A stretch of 62,912 nt of DNA from CAZISM01 sp964541895 (GTDB lineage Bacteria > Zhuqueibacterota > Zhuqueibacteria > Residuimicrobiales > Residuimicrobiaceae). The translations under genes were made by a program, and so were the position numbers. Below are positions 1 to 8,803 of this stretch, piece after piece. Positions within the stretch are counted from its first letter, which is position 1. Each line of letters starts with the position of its first letter. The notes below the pieces were generated by a model. The model had not been told where the DNA came from. It did no database searches and saw only the letters and a list, made by a program, of their open reading frames with translations. The stretch is from assembly GCA_964541895.1 (NCBI GenBank), contig CAZISM010000018.1:1-62912 (forward strand), in the 5' to 3' direction.

Positions 1-539
1 TCGGCAGATTCATCGACCGGCTCAAGCATCTCGGTGTATGGGATAACACCATCGTGGTCTTTAGCACTGATCACGGCACCCATCTGGGAGAGCAGGGATG
101 CCTGCAAAAAAATCCGAATCTCCTCAACTCCTGTGTAACCCGCATCCCCTGGCTGATCCGCCATCCGGACAAGCGGTTTGCCGGCAAAAAGATCGACGCC
201 TTGACCAGCCACCTGGATTTTTTACCTACCTTCTTGCATCTCCTGGGTATGGATGGCTATGCCAAAACGGACGGTCAAAATGCCTGGAGTCTGGTCACGG
301 GTGCTGAAACTCGACTGCATGAACAGGTCATCGCCGGCTATGCCAACTTTGGCGCGATAAAAACGGACCAATGGTATTATTTTCAAAACATCTGGGGCGA
401 ACACAAAGGGCTGGGTCCGGCGCTGTACGATATCAAAGTCGATCCAGGTGAAGAAAATAATATTGCACAAAATAACCCGCAGGTTGTAGCAGACATGAAA
501 GGGCGGCTGGCCAAGGCCTTTCGAACCAGAATGAGTTAA
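1..539 (+). CDS. S1-family sulfatase, C-terminal part (5' end outside window)
   Basis: The reading frame is open from the first complete codon at position 3, so the gene begins upstream of the window and only about 178 residues are visible. The segment VVFSTDHGTHLGEQG is the C-terminal metal-binding signature of type I sulfatases (D and H of the STDHG motif). It is followed by the usual 'IPWLIRHP' strand, the 'HLDFLPTFLHLLGM' helix and the terminal 'ALYDIKVDPGEENNIA' segment. The N-terminal CxPSR formylglycine site lies outside the window, so activity and subfamily cannot be judged. It stands 103 nt before a PIG-L deacetylase gene on the same strand, consistent with one transcription unit acting on a substituted glycan. 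The sulfatase call is firm; the substrate is unknown. Confidence 0.9.
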   Translation, partial: GRFIDRLKHLGVWDNTIVVFSTDHGTHLGEQGCLQKNPNLLNSCVTRIPWLIRHPDKRFAGKKIDALTSHLDFLPTFLHLLGMDGYAKTDGQNAWSLVTGAETRLHEQVIAGYANFGAIKTDQWYYFQNIWGEHKGLGPALYDIKVDPGEENNIAQNNPQVVADMKGRLAKAFRTRMS

Positions 540-642
540 TACGGAGTAAATCGGTCTATTCGTCATCTTTTTCATTTTTTTTATCGTACTACCGGGAATC
601 AGCGCCGGATCAACACCTAACGGAAACGAACAGGAACACCCT

Positions 643-1419
643 ATGCAGGTGAAATGGATATGGCCCCTTTTACTGATTTTGAGTAATGCGCCATTTTCCC
701 AGGATCGTGTTCATGCGTTCGAACCGCAACCAAACAAAGCCGCATTGATGATCGTCGCCGCTCATCCGGATGATGAAGTGTATAATTTTAACGGCGCGAT
801 ACCATATTATCAGGTCGTCCGCATGCTGCCGGTGATCCTGGTTTGCATGACCAGTTCACCGGCCGTCCGTGAAGACGAATTACGCTGTGCCTGCCGGATG
901 TACGGCATGCGACATGAGCCGATTTTTGCCCGGTTTGATAATTGCTGTTACGGCGGAACCGTAGAGGAAAACTGGGAGAGATGGGGCGGACGCGAAAAAG
1001 TCGTCGAATACCTGACCGGGTTGATCCGAAAATACCAACCCGACGTGCTTCTGGGGCACGATCTGAAAGGAGAGCTGCGACAACACCCTAATCATATCTG
1101 CTCGGCGTTGGCGCTGATCGACGCTAGTCGGGCTGCAAACGATGCGAGCAAGTTTCCTCGGCAACTGGATACTATGGCAACATGGCAGCCGAAAAAATTA
1201 TATCTGCATTTCTATCCGGATAACGCCTGGCCGCACACCTGGACCCAACCGGTTCAGGGCACCGGCAAAACAGTGCAAGAAATAGCCGACGAAGGGATTC
1301 GTTGCCATGTCAGCCAAAATGCGAAAAAGGGTTGCAAGGCTTCTGAATCGTACGGACTCTATTTCACGACCGTGGGACCGGATACGGCGAAAAATGATTT
1401 TTTGGAAAACATTCGCTGA
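643..1419 (+). CDS. Secreted PIG-L/LmbE-family N-deacetylase
   Basis: A 258-residue protein with a hydrophobic N-terminal segment typical of a signal peptide. The AHPDDE motif (residues about 40-45) is the zinc-binding signature of the PIG-L/LmbE family, and the later QHPNH supplies the third metal ligand. Family members usually remove acetyl groups from GlcNAc-type substrates or small glycoconjugates; that substrate here is inference. Only a weak AGGA precedes the ATG at 643. The same frame is open upstream to the stop at 547-549 and encodes a second hydrophobic stretch (about 550-600), with GGAG placed well for an ATC codon at 550 but no ordinary start there. Either the 5' end has been altered or this upstream run is chance. 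The gene follows a sulfatase, suggesting joint processing of an N-substituted amino sugar. Confidence 0.85.
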   Translation: MQVKWIWPLLLILSNAPFSQDRVHAFEPQPNKAALMIVAAHPDDEVYNFNGAIPYYQVVRMLPVILVCMTSSPAVREDELRCACRMYGMRHEPIFARFDNCCYGGTVEENWERWGGREKVVEYLTGLIRKYQPDVLLGHDLKGELRQHPNHICSALALIDASRAANDASKFPRQLDTMATWQPKKLYLHFYPDNAWPHTWTQPVQGTGKTVQEIADEGIRCHVSQNAKKGCKASESYGLYFTTVGPDTAKNDFLENIR

Positions 1420-1458
1420 CGCCCGTTTTCGAGAACTGACCTGTTGATGGAGGATATC

Positions 1459-1560
1459 ATGTGCAACAATACCGCCACCCTTTATCAGGAGCGGCTCCTT
1501 CGCTACGTCACCGCCATGCCCATAGACAAGCCCGCCTGTGCGCCGCTCCGGAACAGGTAA
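1459..1560 (+). pseudogene. 33-codon remnant resembling the start of a URO-D-family protein
   Basis: A GGAGG motif stands just before an ATG at 1459 that opens a 33-residue frame ending in TAA at 1558-1560. The peptide contains YQERLLRYVTAM followed by 'DKP'. This resembles, from memory, the N-terminus of uroporphyrinogen-decarboxylase-family (MtaA/CmuA-like) proteins, which continue with 'KPDRVPIRPF'. No continuation is visible in the next 160 nt in any frame. A truncated gene start is the likeliest reading; a real 33-residue peptide is the alternative. The rest of 1420-1724 holds no gene I can support. Confidence 0.4.
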
Positions 1561-1724
1561 AAACGATGTGGTGATTGATGGACAGATCAGGTTATATATT
1601 TCTCTGGACCGATCTACCTGCTGAGGTGAGGGCTTTCAAACCGGAATTTAGTCCGTGAGCAGATTTACGCCCTGGTTGAAAGTTGAAAAAATATTGGCTT
1701 TCCGTAATCAGAAAGGGAGCTGTT

Positions 1725-2966
1725 ATGACAAGTGCAGTTAAAGCGTTCTTTGCGAGTGCCGTGATACCCCTGCTCCTGCTGCTGCCGCAACCCGGGGCCG
1801 CAGATCCGCAGCCGGGTGATATTTTTAAAGAGTTTTTCGGCAAGCGGTTTTCTCTTTATGTAAGGGCGAATGTCATCGACAGCGTCGAGATCTCAATACC
1901 GGTCACCGATCTGGAACACGCCATCGGAGCTGAATTGGCGGTCATCGAATCGCATGCCCATATCGGGACCAGTGACCGGTCGTTTCGGGTGAACAACGGC
2001 GGCAAACAGGAGCTGTTCAAACCGGACGCCCCCGGGTCCGGATATTGCTATCATTATCAACATTACGGCAGGATGGCCACGACCTTTCCGGTGCAGGATT
2101 TAAAAGAGGGCGAAAATCGCATCCGTTTTTTCAAGGACCGGCAGATATGTCATAATTTCAACTGGTCGGGGTGGGGCGCGTCAGGGGGATTCGTGATCCG
2201 GGTGTATTACAATCGGCAAAAAGAGCATCCGACGGGAAACATTACCAGTCCGAAAAAAGGCAGTGCAATCGGGGATCAACTTCTGGTCCGAGCCAAGGTA
2301 AAAAGCGGGAACAGCAGCGTTACATCCGTCGAATTTTTTGCCCGCTATTACGGCTATTCCTATGACGGCAGCGGCATATTTGACAACTGGCATTATTTTG
2401 CAACTACGGAGAAAAAATGGCAGGGTCACATCGGTACCGTGACCTCCATGCCCTATCAATGCACCTGGGATCTGCGCTGGATTCCCGATCAAACGTCGCC
2501 CATGCAAATTGCGGCGAAACTGACCGATGCGAACGGTGTATGTTACATTACACCTGCGGTTGAACATATCACCTTGAAACGCAAAAACCGTTCCGTCAAA
2601 ATGTATCTGTCCTCTGATCTTCCGGAAAAATTTCAGTCCCGCCTTTCTGCCCGGCACACCTGTACCATCGATCTGCCGGAACAGCAAAGCCGGATTGATT
2701 CGGTACGGCTGGCCTCCATCATCTGGCAGGGTCATCTGGAGGGCAAGTACAAAAGCCTGATCGGATTGAACAGCGTCGATCTGATGGTCATCGAAAACCT
2801 GGAGGATAAGGTGGATCGATCGGTCTATTTTCCATCTCTGTTGCCGATTTCTCCCGACCTCCTCAGGCCTGGAAGCAACGAGTTTTATGTTTTCTCCGAC
2901 ACCCATGGCCACATGAGCGAAGTCTACTGGCCCGGGCCGGCGATCCTGATATCTTTCCGACCCTAA
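1725..2966 (+). CDS. Secreted protein of unrecognised family A (copy 1)
   Basis: A 413-residue protein with a clear signal peptide. I chose ATG 1725 (GGGAG nearby) over the upstream TTG at 1683. I do not recognise the family, but three paralogues are in this window (8804, 12756, 26140). Shared features are a mature N-terminus reading PQPGDIFKEF, a 'LEHAIGAEL' segment, a 'HIGTSDRSFRVNNG' segment, and a central region that looks Ig-like and carries 'WIPDQ' and 'ANGVCYITPAVEH'. A 'RSVKMYLSSDLPEKF' linker follows, then a C-terminal region ending in EVYWPGPAILI. The sequence is rich in aromatic residues and predicted beta strands, as in carbohydrate-binding beta-sandwich proteins, but no catalytic motif is evident. 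The stop overlaps an ATG at 2966, so translation with the next FG-GAP gene may be coupled. Confidence 0.85.
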   Translation: MTSAVKAFFASAVIPLLLLLPQPGAADPQPGDIFKEFFGKRFSLYVRANVIDSVEISIPVTDLEHAIGAELAVIESHAHIGTSDRSFRVNNGGKQELFKPDAPGSGYCYHYQHYGRMATTFPVQDLKEGENRIRFFKDRQICHNFNWSGWGASGGFVIRVYYNRQKEHPTGNITSPKKGSAIGDQLLVRAKVKSGNSSVTSVEFFARYYGYSYDGSGIFDNWHYFATTEKKWQGHIGTVTSMPYQCTWDLRWIPDQTSPMQIAAKLTDANGVCYITPAVEHITLKRKNRSVKMYLSSDLPEKFQSRLSARHTCTIDLPEQQSRIDSVRLASIIWQGHLEGKYKSLIGLNSVDLMVIENLEDKVDRSVYFPSLLPISPDLLRPGSNEFYVFSDTHGHMSEVYWPGPAILISFRP

Positions 2967-2977
2967 TGGAGGCTGCG

Positions 2978-5900
2978 ATGAAATCAACATCTGGCTGGAT
3001 GTGGTCTGTTTGGTTTTTCTTTTTGATGAGCAATGGGCATGGGATCGATATTCCTTTCAAGCACGAAATTATCGACAGCCGCGGCATGGGCCACCGCCAG
3101 GTGGCCGATGTGGACGGCGACGGCAAAAATGACATCGTCGCGGTTAAGCACTCGGCGCAGCAAAATCTGCTGATCTGGTACAGGTATCCGGACTGGAAAG
3201 AACAGCTGATCTGCGATATCGGTGCGTTTAAAGATTATAACGACTATCGTTCCTGCGATATGCGCCTGGCTGATATGGACAACGACGGCGATATAGATCT
3301 GATTGGCCGCATCGGGCGCATGAAGGACAATAGCAGCGGCGTTAATTGCTGGTTCGAAAATCCCGGATCCAAAGGCATCCTTGAACGCGAATGGAAGCGC
3401 CACGACATCGTGACCAGCCACTATGCCAAGGATATCGTGGTCACGGATTTGAATCGCGACGGGAAACAGGATGTAGTGATTCGGACCGAGAACTCGAAAC
3501 TGGTCATCGCCATTCAAAAAGCGGCGGATGTCTGGAGTTCCCGCGAGATCGATGTGCCGCGATTGGACGGCACCGATGTCGGTGATCTCGACCGCGACGG
3601 CGATCCCGATATCGTCATCAACGGTATGTGGCTGGAAACACCGTCGGACCCTATCAATGGGGAGTGGATCAAACGAATTTTTGATGACAAGTGGTATGTG
3701 CAACGCACCGGCAGCAAGGGCGCCTGGTACGATAACAACTCCAAAGTCGTTGTTCAGGACATGGACCAGGATGGTCTGCTGGACATCATCATCGTCAATT
3801 CGGAAAATCGGGGGTACCCGGTTTCCTGGTACAAGGCGCCTGCGGATGTCAAAACCGGTTCCTGGAAAGAGCATATCATCGGCTATATGGATAAATCCCA
3901 CAGTCTGAATGTGGCGGATTTTGACAACGACGGTGATCTGGATGTCATGGCCGGCGAAATGCCCAACAAACCGGAAGAGGCGCCTTTTCCCATCGTTATC
4001 TTTATCAACCAGGGCGACAGCCGGCACTGGATCGAACAAAAGCTGGCGGATTGGGGAAATTACAGCGCCGCCATCGGCGATATCGACAATGACGGCGATA
4101 TGGATATCATCGGCTTGCGTAATTATAATCGTGCGCCCATAGAGCTGTGGCGTAATAAAACCAGTGACAACAAACTGTCCCTGGATCACTTTACCTATAT
4201 CCGCGTCGACAGCACGCGCACGCGCGTGGATGGCAAAAAGCAGGGTGGGGGTGGCTGGTTCGGTCTGGATTTGGGTGACATCACCGGGGACGGCTATGCT
4301 GACCTCGTCGCCGGCAAATGGTTCTACCGGAATCCCAAAGGCGCTATGACGCTTCCCTGGCCGCGGGTGACGCTGGGCGACAGCCTGGATGCCGTGATCA
4401 TCATGAAGGTGGACGACGATACGTATGGCGACCTCATCGCCGTAAAATGCAACCAGCAGTTCTGGCTGGAAGCCAATGACTCACTGGGCAGCGCGTGGAC
4501 CGTTCGCAAAATCAGTTCGCTGCCGATCTGCAATCACGGCACCGGCGCGCAAGGCTATACCACGGCGCAAATCATTCCCGGCGGCAAAGAAGAAATTTTA
4601 CTGAACGATGACAGCGGCCTCTTTTATCTGCAGATCCCTGAAAATCCCGAATCCGTTCCCTGGCCCTCCGTCGTCATCACGAATGGGATCAGCAACGGCG
4701 AGATGGTAGCCGCCGCAGATGTGGACGGTGATGGCGATCTGGATGTAGCTTCAGGGTGCAAGATCGGGAATCAGGAGAACGGTGTGACCTGGTGGGAGAA
4801 TCCCGGTCAGGTTTCAGCGCCCTGGATACAGCGTCCTCTCGGACACGTCACCTTTAACCTGGATCGCCTCGCACTGGCAGATATGAACGGCGATCGAAAA
4901 ATCGATGTGATCGTCACCGAGGAGCGCTATCCCGGTCCGGATCCGGATGCTTCATTGTACTGGTTCGAACAACCGGCCGATGCACGAAGCAATCGTTGGC
5001 TGCGGCATAAAATAGTTACGGAATATTCGCTCAATAATCTCAGTGTAGCCGACATGGATCGCGATGGCGACCAGGATATTGTCACCTGCGAGCACAAGGG
5101 CCCCAAAGAAAAGCTGCAGATCTGGGAGAACAACGGCAAAGGCCGCTTCACCGAGCATCTGATCGATGAGGGCAAGGAGAGCCATCTGGGATGCCGGCTG
5201 GCGGATATAGATCGTGATGGCGATCTGGATATCGTTTCCATCGCCTGGGAGGATTTTCAATATCTGCACCTCTGGCGCAACGACGCGATGAAGAACCAGG
5301 TTGGCTTGAAAACGGCCGGCATGAAAAAACAGCCGGCACCCGATTGGAGCCATCGTCTGCCGATTCAGGTTAACGCGGGCGATGTTGACCGGCTGGATAC
5401 GCCGGTTGAAGTGGCACTCGACGCTAACGCGTTTTCTGATTTTTCTGGTTTGGATCAAGTCGGTATGGGGCTGGTCGAAGTCACGGCATCCGGAGCCATC
5501 ATCGACCCTGAGGTGACCTTTCAATTCGATACATGCTCTATAGATCCATCCGCTTCTCAAAAATTCGGTACCCTGGTGTTCCTGCTGTCAGGAGAGACGT
5601 CGGCTGGAAGCACGCGCTATTACCAGCTCTGCTTCGGCAAAGCCGTCAAAAAAAATATGGTGGAAAACAGCGTGCGGGTGGAGGAGGGCGGACTCTATGA
5701 ACAATATGACAGCTTTAAAATCACCACAGCCCGGGCTGTTTTTTATTATCACAAAAAGGGATCTGGCTTTGCCGGTATGATCGACCGGGAGGGCCGGGAC
5801 TGGATCTCCTATCATCCCAGCGGCGGATCAGCCGGAAACTATCGCGGTATCCCGAATATGGGTACTCCGGATTTTCATCCAGGCCCGGGGGACGGCAACC

Positions 5901-6451
5901 AAATCAGTGTTCTGTTGCACAGCGGTCCGGTAAGAGCCACCATCCTTTCGCAAACGCTGGACGGTCAAACCGCCTGTACCTGGGACTTTTATGCAGACCA
6001 TGCTACGATGACCCTGCTGAAAAAAGGTGAGGCGCCGTATTGGATTCTCTATGAAGGAACTCCCTTTGGCCAACTGGACCTGGCGGATGACTATTGGGGC
6101 ATGAGCAACGGCGAACGTCTTGCCATCGCCGAACCATGGCTGGGCGAATTGCCTGGACCGGAGTGGGTTTATTTTGGCGATAAAAAGTGCGATCGCGTTC
6201 TGTATCTGATGCTACATCAGGATGACGAAGCCTTGGATCAATTCTGGCCTATGGAAAATAATATGACCGTTTTCGGTTTTGGCCGGCAATACCGCTGTTG
6301 CGATCGATACCTCACCGCGGTGCCGGCCAAACTATCCATCGGCTTTGCTGAAACGAGCCGGTTCCCCGACATCCGCAGGATTGTGGATTCCACGCTCCAG
6401 CCTGTGTGGGTTTACACGCAGCCGATTGAAATAATCGCCGGCCGCCGATAA
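2978..6451 (+). CDS. Large FG-GAP/VCBS repeat protein with C-terminal domain B
   Basis: A 1157-residue exported protein. ATG 2978 is preferred because GGAGG at 2968-2972 precedes it; an ATG at 2966 overlaps the previous stop. Residues about 25-395 and 400-780 each consist of repeats with the calcium-binding pattern DxDxDGDxDI (for example 'LADMDNDGDIDLIG' and 'VADMDRDGDQDIV'), as in FG-GAP/VCBS beta-propellers, so two propellers are likely. Residues about 785-1157 form an unrecognised module (domain B) with 'WSHRLPIQV', 'RGIPNMGTPDFHPG' and 'PEWVYFGD'. Domain B recurs at the C-terminus of the protein at 30433 and the N-terminus of the one at 37178. FG-GAP propellers usually serve adhesion or ligand binding outside the cell; any enzymatic role for domain B is unproven. 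Confidence 0.85.
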   Translation: MKSTSGWMWSVWFFFLMSNGHGIDIPFKHEIIDSRGMGHRQVADVDGDGKNDIVAVKHSAQQNLLIWYRYPDWKEQLICDIGAFKDYNDYRSCDMRLADMDNDGDIDLIGRIGRMKDNSSGVNCWFENPGSKGILEREWKRHDIVTSHYAKDIVVTDLNRDGKQDVVIRTENSKLVIAIQKAADVWSSREIDVPRLDGTDVGDLDRDGDPDIVINGMWLETPSDPINGEWIKRIFDDKWYVQRTGSKGAWYDNNSKVVVQDMDQDGLLDIIIVNSENRGYPVSWYKAPADVKTGSWKEHIIGYMDKSHSLNVADFDNDGDLDVMAGEMPNKPEEAPFPIVIFINQGDSRHWIEQKLADWGNYSAAIGDIDNDGDMDIIGLRNYNRAPIELWRNKTSDNKLSLDHFTYIRVDSTRTRVDGKKQGGGGWFGLDLGDITGDGYADLVAGKWFYRNPKGAMTLPWPRVTLGDSLDAVIIMKVDDDTYGDLIAVKCNQQFWLEANDSLGSAWTVRKISSLPICNHGTGAQGYTTAQIIPGGKEEILLNDDSGLFYLQIPENPESVPWPSVVITNGISNGEMVAAADVDGDGDLDVASGCKIGNQENGVTWWENPGQVSAPWIQRPLGHVTFNLDRLALADMNGDRKIDVIVTEERYPGPDPDASLYWFEQPADARSNRWLRHKIVTEYSLNNLSVADMDRDGDQDIVTCEHKGPKEKLQIWENNGKGRFTEHLIDEGKESHLGCRLADIDRDGDLDIVSIAWEDFQYLHLWRNDAMKNQVGLKTAGMKKQPAPDWSHRLPIQVNAGDVDRLDTPVEVALDANAFSDFSGLDQVGMGLVEVTASGAIIDPEVTFQFDTCSIDPSASQKFGTLVFLLSGETSAGSTRYYQLCFGKAVKKNMVENSVRVEEGGLYEQYDSFKITTARAVFYYHKKGSGFAGMIDREGRDWISYHPSGGSAGNYRGIPNMGTPDFHPGPGDGNQISVLLHSGPVRATILSQTLDGQTACTWDFYADHATMTLLKKGEAPYWILYEGTPFGQLDLADDYWGMSNGERLAIAEPWLGELPGPEWVYFGDKKCDRVLYLMLHQDDEALDQFWPMENNMTVFGFGRQYRCCDRYLTAVPAKLSIGFAETSRFPDIRRIVDSTLQPVWVYTQPIEIIAGRR

Positions 6452-6477
6452 CAGCAGATCAAGATAAGGAGTTGCTC

Positions 6478-8670
6478 ATGCGTGCTCACACCATTCTTGG
6501 ATTTATATTTTTCATACCCCTGCTGTTGTGGGCGCAAACCCCGATGACAAGACTCGTGGTAGATGATAAGGGTCCTAAAGACCCATGGGCGAAAATTCTG
6601 GCTGATTTCGACGGCGACGGCTTTCTCGATATCGCCATCGGCGGCCGCACCGGCCCCCTGGTGTGGTATCGCCATCCGGATTGGCGAAAAACCGTAATCT
6701 GCCTGGGCGGTTATAACACAGTAGACGGCGAAGCCGGCGATGTGGACGGCGACGGCGACCTGGATATCGTCATGGGCGGATTGCTCTGGTATGAAAATCC
6801 GCTGCCGTCCGGCGACCCGGGCCAGGAAGCCTGGCGGGAACATCTCATCGCCGTCCATCCAACCCATGATGTGGAACTGGATGACCTGGACGGTGATGGG
6901 GATCTGGACATCGTTACCCGTGATCAATCCGCCTTCAGCAGTCCCAGGGGGAATGAAATCCACATCTGGCGACAGGAGAGTGTGGTTAAATGGAGCGGAT
7001 TTGTGCTGTCCTGCCATCATGGCGAAGGCATAGTCCTGGCCGATGTGGACAGCGACGGCGATAAAGACATTGTTATTGATGGCGTATGGTATGAAAACAA
7101 TAAAAAGCTTGAAGCCGAGTCCTGGCTGGCGCATCCCTTCACAAAATGGCACCACAGCGCCATGGTGGCCAGTGGCGATCTCAATGGCGACGGCCGCCTG
7201 GACATCGTGCTGACACCTTCTGAGCTCAAGGGACAAACTTTCAAGATAGCCTGGTATGAAGGCCCGGCAAATCCCAAAACTGATGCCTGGATCGAGCATG
7301 TGATCGAACCGCAGGTCGAGGCGGTGTATCATTCACTGAAACTGGCTGACATGAACGCAGACGGTTTGCTCGATATCGTCACCGCCGAGATGCATCAGGG
7401 ACAGGACCCGGACGAGGTACTCATTTATCACAATGATGATCATGGCCGCAGCTGGCGGAAACAGGTGATCACCGATAAAGGAACTCATCTGCTGATGGTG
7501 GGTGATGTGGGTAATGACGGTGACACGGACATCATGGGCGCCAACTGGTCGGGCGAATTTCAGCCTATTGAACTCTGGGAGAATCAGACCGCCACCTGGA
7601 AACATCTCTCCAGCCGCACCGGCGATCTGCCGGTTCCGGCGGTCGGTCGCCAGGTTGCCACCATTATTTTCGATATTGACAATAACGGCTTGAATGATTT
7701 TGTCATTCCCAGCTATGAGCGCATGGTCTGGTATCAGAATCTCGGCACTTGCTGGAAACGGTTCGCCCTGGAAAATGGCAGTGCGGATGTGCGCATGGAA
7801 GCCGGCGGTGATTATTTCGACATCGACGCTGACGGCGACCTCGACATTATCATGGCCGCCCAGTCCAAAGCCGGTGAAGTGTGGTGGTGGGAAAATCCCT
7901 GGCCTGACTATTTCCCCGGCAAACCGTGGCAGCGCCATCTCGCCCTCAGCATTGGCGGCACGCATCACGACCAGATATTCGGCGATTTTGACGGAGATGG
8001 CCGAACAGAACTGGTGTTTTGGTTTAATAAGGGCCGAACGCTCTACATGGCAGAAATTCCGCAAGATCCTGCCGGCCCTTGGCCGGCTAATGAAATTTTC
8101 AAGTTTGTCGATGAACTGCCGCCCCCCGAAGGCCTGGCCGCGATTGACATCGATCTGGATGGCAAAATCGACATCGTCGGCGGCGGCTACTGGTTTAAGC
8201 ATAAAGCGGGAGCGACCTTTGCCGCCATGGCCATCGATGAAGGCTATCGCTTTTCCCGCACCGCCGTCGGCGATTTGGTCAAAGGCGGCCGTCCGGAAGT
8301 GGTGATCGGTTCCGGCGATCAAGTCGGCCCGCTGAATCTGTACGAATGGAAAAAGAACACCTGGATTAAAAAGGTGCTGATCAAACATATCGACCATGGC
8401 CATACGTTGCGTGTCGGCGATATCGATCTTGACGGATTTTTAGACATCTATGTGGCTGAAATGTATAAACCAGGACCGCTTTCCGCCTGCCGGCAATGGC
8501 TGCTATATGGCGACGGCAAAGGTAATTTCCGAACGACCCTGATTTCCACCGGCTTGGGCACGCACGAAGGCCGTCTGGGCGATCTCGATGGCGACGGCGA
8601 TCTGGATATTCTGCAAAAGGATTTTCAGCAGCATCAACGGGTGGATATCTGGTTAAATCCGGCCCGATAA
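6478..8670 (+). CDS. FG-GAP/VCBS repeat protein, two propellers
   Basis: A 730-residue protein with a signal peptide (FIFFIPLLLWAQ). AAGGAG at 6466-6471 fixes the ATG at 6478 rather than the TTG at 6472. FG-GAP repeats with DxDGDxDI calcium-binding loops fill both halves. The second half, from about residue 381, differs in type from those of 2978 and 10347 and is closely similar to the whole mature protein at 34319: shared 'EVWWWENP', 'HDQ.FGDFDGD', 'EGLAA.DIDLDG', 'GGRPEVV' and a final 'RVDIWL'. There is no domain B and no sorting tail. It begins 26 nt after the preceding gene and is probably co-transcribed. A secreted or surface binding or scaffold function is inferred from the fold class. 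Confidence 0.85.
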   Translation: MRAHTILGFIFFIPLLLWAQTPMTRLVVDDKGPKDPWAKILADFDGDGFLDIAIGGRTGPLVWYRHPDWRKTVICLGGYNTVDGEAGDVDGDGDLDIVMGGLLWYENPLPSGDPGQEAWREHLIAVHPTHDVELDDLDGDGDLDIVTRDQSAFSSPRGNEIHIWRQESVVKWSGFVLSCHHGEGIVLADVDSDGDKDIVIDGVWYENNKKLEAESWLAHPFTKWHHSAMVASGDLNGDGRLDIVLTPSELKGQTFKIAWYEGPANPKTDAWIEHVIEPQVEAVYHSLKLADMNADGLLDIVTAEMHQGQDPDEVLIYHNDDHGRSWRKQVITDKGTHLLMVGDVGNDGDTDIMGANWSGEFQPIELWENQTATWKHLSSRTGDLPVPAVGRQVATIIFDIDNNGLNDFVIPSYERMVWYQNLGTCWKRFALENGSADVRMEAGGDYFDIDADGDLDIIMAAQSKAGEVWWWENPWPDYFPGKPWQRHLALSIGGTHHDQIFGDFDGDGRTELVFWFNKGRTLYMAEIPQDPAGPWPANEIFKFVDELPPPEGLAAIDIDLDGKIDIVGGGYWFKHKAGATFAAMAIDEGYRFSRTAVGDLVKGGRPEVVIGSGDQVGPLNLYEWKKNTWIKKVLIKHIDHGHTLRVGDIDLDGFLDIYVAEMYKPGPLSACRQWLLYGDGKGNFRTTLISTGLGTHEGRLGDLDGDGDLDILQKDFQQHQRVDIWLNPAR

Positions 8671-8742
8671 AATGCGGCAACCGTAACCTAGGCAGCGGTG
8701 GTCGGGATTAGAGTCGGAAGCCGAATCTGGTTTGCGATTGCG

Positions 8743-8777
8743 TTTCATAGTGCTTTTATGGACAAAATATAATTTAG
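8743..8777 (+). promoter_or_regulatory. Possible promoter upstream of family A copy 2
   Basis: A perfect TATAAT lies at 8768-8773 and is followed directly by TTAG, which recurs after the -10 boxes of the better promoters at 14165, 25039 and 60391. The -35 region (TTCATA or TCATAG near 8744-8750) is poor. The position, about 30 nt before the start codon at 8804, suits a short leader. The weak -35 keeps confidence low. Confidence 0.35.
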
Positions 8778-8803
8778 CAATTAACCAATAGAGGCGGTTT
8801 GAA

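Noticed and set aside
2984..4189. Long minus-strand ORF (401 codons) opposite the FG-GAP gene, with repeated 'IAVAVHI'-like peptides
   Set aside because: It is the reverse complement of the calcium-loop codons (GAC/GAT-GGC repeats), which happen to lack stops in that frame; similar shadows occur at 7333-8403, 10458-11564, 11784-12698, 30484-31611 and 34460-35305. No ribosome site or family was seen.
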